From Taudactylus pleione (Eukaryota; Chordata; Amphibia; Anura; Myobatrachidae), in assembly GCA_031769625.1 (NCBI GenBank), contig JAUIMM010000689.1:2009501-2073500 (forward strand): a DNA stretch of 64,000 nucleotides, in the 5' to 3' direction. How positions within the stretch are numbered: position 1 is the stretch's first letter; each line of letters opens with the position of its first letter. Made by a program: the position numbers and the translations under genes. Below the pieces are notes generated by a model. It had not been told where the DNA came from and made no database searches. It saw only the letters and a list, made by a program, of their open reading frames with translations. Positions 57,548-64,000 of the stretch are shown here, piece after piece.

Positions 57548-57929
57548 GGGCCCCATTTACAAACGAAGGGAAATACCAGCGGGAATTTTCGTTTAGTATC
57601 ACTGTGATACAAATGAAAATTCCACTGGTATTTAGTAATACTAATGCTGCGAGCGACGGGCTCCAGTGTCATGCGCATGCGCAACGGTCCGTCTGCACAT
57701 GTGCATGACAGGGAGACCCAGCAGTGCCTGGAAGGCTTCGTTGAAGCCGGAAAGGCACCGCCAGGTCTCCATTGCCGGCAATGGGGCCCGCATCACTCTC
57801 GCCATCTTTTAGATGGCGAGAGCGATGCTGTACAAACAGTGGTTTACTGCTGTTTACTAAATACAGGAAGATGGTATAACCCCTTTAGCGAGCGTTAAAG
57901 GGGTTATAGTTCATTTGTAAATGGGGCCC
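57548..57929. mobile_element. MITE with GGGCCCCATTTACAAA ends and TCT duplication
   Basis: The left GGGCCCCATTTACAAACGAA is mirrored by the right TCATTTGTAAATGGGGCCC. TCT flanks both sides (57545-57547, 57930-57932). Further inverted pairs occur inside (AACCCCTTTA...TAAAGGGGTT near 57880). The 3-bp duplication suggests Harbinger-like. It lies within the presumed first intron. Confidence 0.75.
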
Positions 57930-58415
57930 TCTGTCTCCTAACTGCTTAGTACAGTAAATACTGTAGACCCCCTAAAAAATTTTAAACACCAGGGTTTGCC
58001 TACAGTATACAGTAGCATCCAAAGTATGCAAAGGCCAGCAATTCTGGCAGCAGGGTGCCGATCCTGGCACCCTGCAAGGCAAAAGTACAGCTCGTGGGGT
58101 GGCGACAGTGCCGCCCACAGAGCCTCTGTGTGACGTTGCACCACTTGGTCATACAGTAGTTTACTGTACTGTATATTTTTTTTATATACAGTACGGTAGC
58201 ATACTGTTTTATGTTGGGCCCAATGCCAGCTTCACAGACTACAGTAGTTTTTGTACTACAGTATACTGTATTGGTTTGTATTTTTATCATGGTCAATAGC
58301 TAATTCCCTAAGGCCATCTACAGTACTGTACTGTAATCCCTCTCCAATTTGGAATAGAGGTCTGAACTCTTGTTTTCAAATTCTCCTTAATGACGACATG
58401 TATTTTTCCCCACAG

Positions 58416-58489
58416 GGTGAGAAGCCCCCACTGCCCCGGCAGCACCATCACCACCATCCCCACCATCACCACCACCGCCAGCAGCCGGG
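58416..58489 (+). other. Possible histidine-rich exon
   Basis: A pyrimidine-rich TTTTTCCCCACAG acceptor precedes GGTGAGAAGCCCCC. In the frame starting at 58416 it reads GEKPPLPRQHHHHHPHHHHH, then RQQPG, after which CT repeats begin with no good donor. In phase 0 it would be consistent with the phase-0 reading of the array. After the phase-1 donor at 57027 it would give an immediate stop, so the two cannot both belong to one transcript as drawn. Confidence 0.35.
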
Positions 58490-58661
58490 CTCTCTCTTTC
58501 TCTCTCTCCCTTTCTCTCCCTCTCTTTATCTCTCTGTTTCTCTCTCTCTCTCTCTCTCCATTTAATTTTCTCTCTTTCTTTCTCTCTCCCTCTCTCTCTC
58601 TCAACACATCTCCAACGTCTTCTCCTTACACAATAATTGTTTATGTCCTTGTGTCTTTTAG

Positions 58662-58876
58662 TTGAAGACATTGAAGGGCCTCAGCCCTCCCCAGCGCTTT
58701 GTAAGTACATTACCGTACACTACTATACTGTACATTTTCTTCTACTGTTTCGCTCTCCTTTTTTCCTTTTCACAGTGTCTCTCTTTTCTGTACTTGTGTA
58801 ACAGTAACATTATTTTTTTCAGCAGTATCACCAACCGAAGGGCCCATCCCTGGCCCCAGTGGCCTCACCTGGCCAT
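58662..58876 (+). other. Array unit 1: exons A1 and B1
   Basis: A1 58662-58700 (ending CAGCGCTTT), B1 58823-58876, or 58826-58876 if the second AG of CAGCAG is used. The intron between them is 122 bp. This unit lacks a second B block. Its A and B variants are the same as in unit 4. Confidence 0.7.
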
Positions 58877-59141
58877 GTAAGTACACTACACCACATTTTT
58901 TTCTACAGTACTGTATCTCTCTCTCTTTCTCTCTCTCTTTATCTCTCTCTCTCTCTTTAATTTATCTCTCTCTCTCTGTTTCTCTCTCTTTCTTTCTTTT
59001 TCTCTCTCTCTCTCTTTCTCTTTTTCTCTTTCTCCCTTTCTTTCTCTCTAATTCTCTCCCTCTGTTTTTCTCTTTCTCTCTCAACACATCTCCAATGTCT
59101 TCTCCTTACACAATAATTGTTTCTGTCCTTGTGTCTTTTAG

Positions 59142-59592
59142 TTGAAGACATTGAAGGGCCTCAGCCCTCCCCAGTGCTTTGTAAGTACTGTACCGTACAC
59201 TACTATACTGTACATTTTCTTCTACTGTTTCGCTCTCCTTTTTTCCTTTTAACAGTGTCTCTCTTTTCTGTACTTGTGTAACAGTAACATTATTTTTTTC
59301 AGCAGTATCACCAATTGAAGGGCCCATCCCTGGCCCCAGTGGCCTCACCTGGCCATGTAAGTACACTACACCACATTTTTTTCTACAGTACTGTATCTCT
59401 CTCTCTTTCTCTCTCTCTCTCTCTATCTCTCTCCCTCTGTTTTTCTCTTTCTCTCTCTCTTGTTCTCTCTCTCTCTCTCTCTCTCTTTCTCAGTGTCTCT
59501 CTTTTCTGTACTTGTGTAATAGTAAAATTTTTTTTCAACAGTATCACCAACCGAAGGGCCCATCCCTGGCCCCAGTGGCCTCACCTGGCCGT
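59142..59592 (+). other. Array unit 2: exons A2, B2, B3
   Basis: A2 59142-59180 (CAGTGCTTT), B2 59303/59306-59356 (CAATTG variant), B3 59542-59592 (acceptor CAACAG, ending GGCCGT). Matches unit 5. Confidence 0.7.
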
Positions 59593-59929
59593 GTAAGTAC
59601 ACTACACCACATTTTTTTCTACAGTACTCTATCGCTCTCTCTCTTTTTCTCTCTCCCTCTGTTTTTCTCTCTCTTTCTCCCTCTTTTTCTCTCTTTCTTT
59701 CTCTTTATCTCTCTCTCTCTCTTTAATTTATCTCTCTCTCTCTATTTCTCTCTCTCCCGGTCTCTCTCTGTTTCTCTCTCTTTCTTTCTTTTTCTCTCTC
59801 TCTTTCTCTTTTTCTCTTTCTCCCTTTCTTTCTCTCTAATTCTCTCACTCTGTTTTTCTCTTTCTCTCTCAACACATCTCCAATGTCTTCTCCTTACACA
59901 ATAATTGTTTCTGTCCTTGTGTCTTTTAG

Positions 59930-60406
59930 TTGAAGACATTGAAGGGCCTCAGCCCTCCCCAGTGCTTTGTAAGTACTGTACCGTACACTACTATACTGTA
60001 CATTTTCTTCTACTGTTTCGCTCTCCTTTTTTCCTTTTAACAGTGTCTCTCTTTTCTGTACTTGTGTAACAGTAACATTATTTTTTTCAGCAGTATCACC
60101 AATTGAAGGGCCCATCCCTGGCCCCAGTGGCCTCACCTGGCCATGTAAGTACAGTACACCACATTTTTTTCTACAGTACTGTATCTCTCTGTCTTTCTAT
60201 CTCTCTTTCTCTCTCTATATATATCTCTCTCTCTCTCCCTCTCCCTCTGTTTTTCTCTTTCTCTCTCTGTTTCTCTCTCTCTTTCTCTCTCTCTCTCTTT
60301 CTCAGTGTCTCTCTTTTCTGTACTTGTGTAATAGTAACATTAATTTTTTCAACAGCATCACCAACAGAAGGGCCCATCCCTGGCCCCAGTGGCCTCACCT
60401 GGCCGC
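59930..60406 (+). other. Array unit 3: exons A3, B4, B5
   Basis: A3 59930-59968, B4 60091/60094-60144 (CAATTG variant), B5 60356-60406 (starts CATCACCAACAG, ends GGCCGC). Matches unit 6. The intron between B4 and B5 includes a TATATATATC stretch also found in unit 6. Confidence 0.7.
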
Positions 60407-60814
60407 GTAAGTACACTACACCACATTTTTTTCTACAGTACTGTATCGCTCTCTCTCTCTCTCTTTCTCTCTCTCTCTGTTTTTTTCTCTCTCTCTTTCT
60501 CTCTCTCTCTCTTTTTCTCTCTTTCTTTCTCTTTATCTGTCTCTCTCTTTAATTTTCCTCTCTCTCTCTTTCTCTCTCTTTTTCTCTCTCTCTTTCCCTC
60601 TGTTTTTCTCTCTCTTTCTTTTTTTTCTCTCTCTCTCTCCCTGTCTCCCTCTGTTTTTCTCTCTTTATCTTTCTCTCTCTCTCGCTCTCTCTCTCTTTAT
60701 CTTTCTACCTTTCTTTCTCTCTCCCTCTGTATTTCTCTTTCTCTCTTTCTCTCTCAATACATCTCCAACATCGTCTCCTTACACAATGATTGTTTCTGTC
60801 CTTGTGTCTTTTAG

Positions 60815-61068
60815 TTGAAGACATTGAAGGGCCTCAGCCCTCCCCAGCGCTTTGTAAGTACATTACCGTACACTACTATACTGTACATTTTCTTCTACTG
60901 TTTCGCTCTCCTTTTTTCCTTTTCACAGTGTCTCTCTTTTCTGTACTTGTGTAACAGTAACATTATTTTTTTCAGCAGTATCACCAACCGAAGGGCCCAT
61001 CCCTGGCCCCAGTGGCCTCACCTGGCCATGTAAGTACACTACACCACATTTTTTTCTACAGTACTGTA

Positions 61069-61109
<41 letters not shown>

Positions 61110-61271
61110 ATCTCTCTCCCTCTGTTTTTCTCTTTCTCTCTCTCTTGTTCTCTCTCTCTCTCTCTTTCTCAGTGTCTCTCTTTTCTGTACTTGTGTAATA
61201 GTAACATTTTTTTTCAACAGTATCACCAACCGAAGGGCCCATCCCTGGCCCCAGTGGCCTCACCTGGCCGT
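60815..61271 (+). other. Array unit 4: exons A4, B6, B7
   Basis: A4 60815-60853 (CAGCGCTTT), B6 60976/60979-61029, B7 61221-61271. Starts the second higher-order repeat; compared with unit 1 it keeps its second B block. Confidence 0.7.
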
Positions 61272-61588
61272 GTAAGTACACTACACCACATTTTTTTCTA
61301 CAGTACTCTATCGCTCTCTCTCTTTTTCTCTCTCTCCCTCTGTTTTTCTCTCTCTTTCTCTCTCTTTTTCTCTCTTTCTTTCTCTTTATCTCTCTCTCTC
61401 TCTTTAATTTATCTCTCTCTCTCTGTTTCTCTCTCTTTCTTTCTTTTTCTCTCTCTCTCTCTTTCTCTTTTTCTCTTTCTCCCTTTCTTTCTCTCTAATT
61501 CTCTCCCTCTGTTTTTCTCTTTCTCTCTCAACACATCTCCAATGTCTTCTCCTTACACAATAATTGTTTCTGTCCTTGTGTCTTTTAG

Positions 61589-62021
61589 TTGAAGACATTG
61601 AAGGGCCTCAGCCCTCCCCAGTGCTTTGTAAGTACTGTACCGTACACTACTATACTGTACATTTTCTTCTACTGTTTCGCTCTCCTTTTTTCCTTTTAAC
61701 AGTGTCTCTCTTTTCTGTACTTGTGTAACAGTAACATTATTTTTTTCAGCAGTATCACCAATTGAAGGGCCCATCCCTGGCCCCAGTGGCCTCACCTGGC
61801 CATGTAAGTACACTACACCACATTTTTTTCTACAGTACTGTATCTCTCTCTCTTTATCTCTCTCCCTCTGTTTTTCTCTTTCTCTCTCTCTTGTTCTCTC
61901 TCTCTCTCTCTCTCTTTCTCAGTGTCTCTCTTTTCTGTACTTGTGTAATAGTAAAAAATTTTTTCAACAGTATCACCAACCGAAGGGCCCATCCCTGGCC
62001 CCAGTGGCCTCACCTGGCCGT
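61589..62021 (+). other. Array unit 5: exons A5, B8, B9
   Basis: A5 61589-61627, B8 61750/61753-61803 (CAATTG variant), B9 61971-62021. Copy of unit 2 with minor intron length changes. Confidence 0.7.
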
Positions 62022-62338
62022 GTAAGTACACTACACCACATTTTTTTCTACAGTACTCTATCGCTCTCTCTCTTTTTCTCTCTCCCTCTGTTTTTCTCTC
62101 TCTTTCTCTCTCTTTTTCTCTCTCTCTCTCTTTAATTTATCTCTCTCTCTCTATTTCTCTCTCTCCCGGTCTCTCTCTGTTTCTCTCTCTTTCTTTCTTT
62201 TTCTCTCTCTCTTTCTCTTTTTCTCTTTCTCCCTTTCTTTCTCTCTAATTCTCTCCCTCTGTTTTTCTCTTTCTCTCTCAACACATCTCCAATGTCTTCT
62301 CCTTACACAATAATTGTTTCTGTCCTTGTGTCTTTTAG

Positions 62339-62817
62339 TTGAAGACACTGAAGGGCCTCAGCCCTCCCCAGTGCTTTGTAAGTACTGTACCGTACACTAC
62401 TATACTGTACATTTTCTTCTACTGTTTCGCTCTCCTTTTTTCCTTTTAACAGTGTCTCTCTTTTCTGTACTTGTGTAACAGTAACATTATTTTTTTCAGC
62501 AGTATCACCAATTGAAGGGCCCATCCCTGGCCCCAGTGGCCTCACCTGGCCATGTAAGTACAGTACACCACATTTTTTTCTACAGTACTGTATCTCTCTG
62601 TCTTTCTATCTCTCTTTCTCTCTCTATATATATCTCTCTCTCTCTCTCCCTCTCCCTCTGTTTTTCTCTTTCTCTCTCTGTTTCTCTCTCTCTTTCTCTC
62701 TCTCTCTCTTTCTCAGTGTCTCTCTTTTCTGTACTTGTGTAATAGTAACATTAATTTTTTCAACAGCATCACCAACAGAAGGGCCCATCCCTGGCCCCAG
62801 TGGCCTCACCTGGCCGC
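62339..62817 (+). other. Array unit 6: exons A6, B10, B11
   Basis: A6 62339-62377 (GACACTGAAG, a single change that is synonymous in phase 0), B10 62500/62503-62553, B11 62767-62817 (CATCACCAACAG). Copy of unit 3. Confidence 0.7.
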
Positions 62818-62859
62818 GTAAGTACACTACACCACATTTTTTTCTACAGTACTGTATCG

Positions 62860-62891
<32 letters not shown>

Positions 62892-63225
62892 GTTTTTTTC
62901 TCTCTCTCTTTCTCTCTCTCTCTCTTTTTCTCTCTTTCTTTCTCTTTATCTGTCTCTCTCTTTAATTTTCCTCTCTCTCTCTTTCTCTTTTTCTCTCTCT
63001 CTTTCCCTCTGTTTTTCTCTCTCTTTCTTTTTTTTCTCTCTCTCTCTCCCTGTCTCCCTCTGTTTTTCTCTCTTTATCTTTCTCTCTCTCTCGCTCTCTC
63101 TCTCTCTTTATCTTTCTACCTTTCTTTCTCTCTCCCTCTGTATTTCTCTTTCTCTCTTTCTCTCTCAATACATCTCCAACATCGTCTCCTTACACAATGA
63201 TTGTTTCTGTCCTTGTGTCTTTTAG

Positions 63226-63788
63226 TTGAAGACATTGAAGGGCCTCAGCCCTCCCCAGCACTTTGTAAGTACTGTACCGTACACTACTATACTGTACATT
63301 TTCTTCTACTGTTTCGCTCTCCTTTTTTTCCTTTTCACAGTGTCTCACTTTTCTGTACTTGTGTAACAGTAACATTATTTTTTTTCAGCAGTATCAAAAA
63401 CTGAAGGGCCCATCCCTGGCCCCAGTTGCCTCACCATGCCACATAAGTACACTACACCACATTTTTTTCTACAGTACTGTATCTCTCTCTCTTTCTCTCT
63501 CTATCTCTCTCTCTCCCTCTGTTTTTCTCTTTCTCTCTGTTTTTCTCTCTCTCTCTCCCTCTTTCTCTCTCTCTCTCTTTCTCAGTGTCTCTCTTTTCTG
63601 TACTTGTGTAATAGTAACATTATTTTTTTTCAGCAGTATCACCAACCAAAGGGACCATCCCTGGCCCCAGTGGCCTCACCATGCCACGTAAGTACACTAC
63701 ACCACATTTTTTTCTACAGTACTGTATCTCTCTCTCTTTTTCTCTCTCTATTTCTCTCTCCCTCTGTTTTTCTCTTTCTCTCTGTTTT

Positions 63789-63820
<32 letters not shown>

Positions 63821-63932
63821 TCTTTCTCAGTGTCTCTCTTTTCTGTACTTGTGTAATAGTAACATTATTTTTTTTCAACAGTATCACCAATCTAATGGCC
63901 CATCCCTGGCCCCAGTGGCCTCACCTGGCCGC
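63226..63932 (+). other. Array unit 7: exons A7, B12, B13, B14
   Basis: A7 63226-63264 (CAGCACTTT), B12 63389/63392-63442, whose donor is ATAAGT instead of GTAAGT, B13 63634/63637-63687, B14 63882-63932. B12 and B13 share a CACCATGCCAC ending that differs from all earlier blocks. B14 reads CAATCTAATGGC, which is open in phase 0 but gives TAA in phase 1. A further CT-rich intron follows to the window end. Confidence 0.65.
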
Positions 63933-64000
63933 GTAAGTACACTACACCACATTTTTTTCTACAGTACAGTACTCTCTCTCGCTTTCTCTCTCCCTCTGTT

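Larger units (their letters stand above)
58656..64000 (+). repeat. Tandem mini-exon array (ABB units) with CT-rich introns
   Basis: Seven A blocks (39 bp, TTGAAGACATTGAAGGGCCT...CTTT) each follow TGTCTTTTAG and precede GTAAGTAC. Fourteen B blocks (51 or 54 bp, TATCACCAACCGAAGGGCCC...GGCCAT) follow TTTTTTCAG or TTTTCAACAG and, with one exception, precede GTAAGTAC. Introns are short (about 120-430 bp) and mostly CT microsatellite. In phase 0 the blocks read LKTLKGLSPPQRF and QYHQPKGPSLAPVASPGH. In phase 1 they read xEDIEGPQPSPAL and VSPTEGPIPGPSGLTWP. The third phase is stopped by TGA in every A block. The array runs off the right end of the window. Open frames of serine/leucine or arginine/glutamate repeats inside the introns are CT-repeat artefacts. 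Confidence 0.8.

Noticed and set aside
63443..63633. AT-AC minor-class intron after exon B12
   Set aside because: The donor ATAAGT lacks the ATATCCTT consensus of U12 introns; a simple G-to-A loss of the normal donor is more likely.
58500..63990. Many serine-leucine and arginine-glutamate repeat open frames on both strands
   Set aside because: They are translations of (CT)n intron microsatellite; only the short blocks with splice signals carry non-repeat content.

Overview
The window looks like a stretch of a large, transposon-rich vertebrate genome, most likely an amphibian (probably a frog). This is an inference: the mix of L1/Tx1-like LINE, Penelope-like element with GIY-YIG endonuclease, sushi-type Ty3/gypsy elements, Tc1, hAT and Harbinger transposons, and a class I endogenous retrovirus fits such a genome. 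No conserved host gene with a known name was recognised. Almost every recognisable coding stretch is a broken transposable-element gene.

Layout: 1-6780 holds a decayed endogenous retrovirus on the minus strand (3' LTR, polypurine tract, integrase remnants, gag, truncated 5' LTR). 6972-12125 is a 5.15-kb hAT transposon, and 45587-48811 is a 3.2-kb internally deleted relative with an 8-bp target duplication. 12126-15884 is an L1-like LINE on the minus strand; a Harbinger-type MITE follows it (15888-16486). 17205-21767 is a gag-only gypsy element with LTRs ending TGTCACA/TGTGACA. 21768-30447 is a mosaic of LINE remnants, MITEs, a foldback element with a telomere-like core, and a 30-bp minisatellite.

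31244-44933 is a composite gypsy block. It begins with six bases of one family's LTR (gypsy B) and continues with a 5.6-kb-period tandem duplication of a second family (gypsy A). It then returns to gypsy B pol, which carries a Tc1 insertion, and ends with the gypsy B 3' LTR. A near-identical uninterrupted copy of the target site lies at 30448-30757, just outside the block. 48820-52475 holds a Penelope-like element, a SINE inserted in it, an LTR-like fragment, and an inverted Penelope fragment. 52489-53488 is a broken Harbinger transposase gene.

The most unusual region is 56.7-64.0 kb. A Myb/SANT-like exon with a good splice donor is followed by a histidine-rich possible exon. After that comes an array, running off the window end, of at least 21 tiny exon-like blocks (7 of 39 bp, 14 of 51/54 bp). 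Each block has a polypyrimidine-AG acceptor, and all but one have a GTAAGT donor. All lengths are multiples of three and the blocks are separated by short CT-rich introns. The array is nested: block, then unit of about 0.8 kb, then higher-order repeat of about 2.4 kb. When spliced it stays open in one frame throughout, and in a second frame up to the last block. This is the best candidate for an undescribed system: an expanding mini-exon gene, or a transposon-derived gene whose exons multiply together with CT microsatellites.
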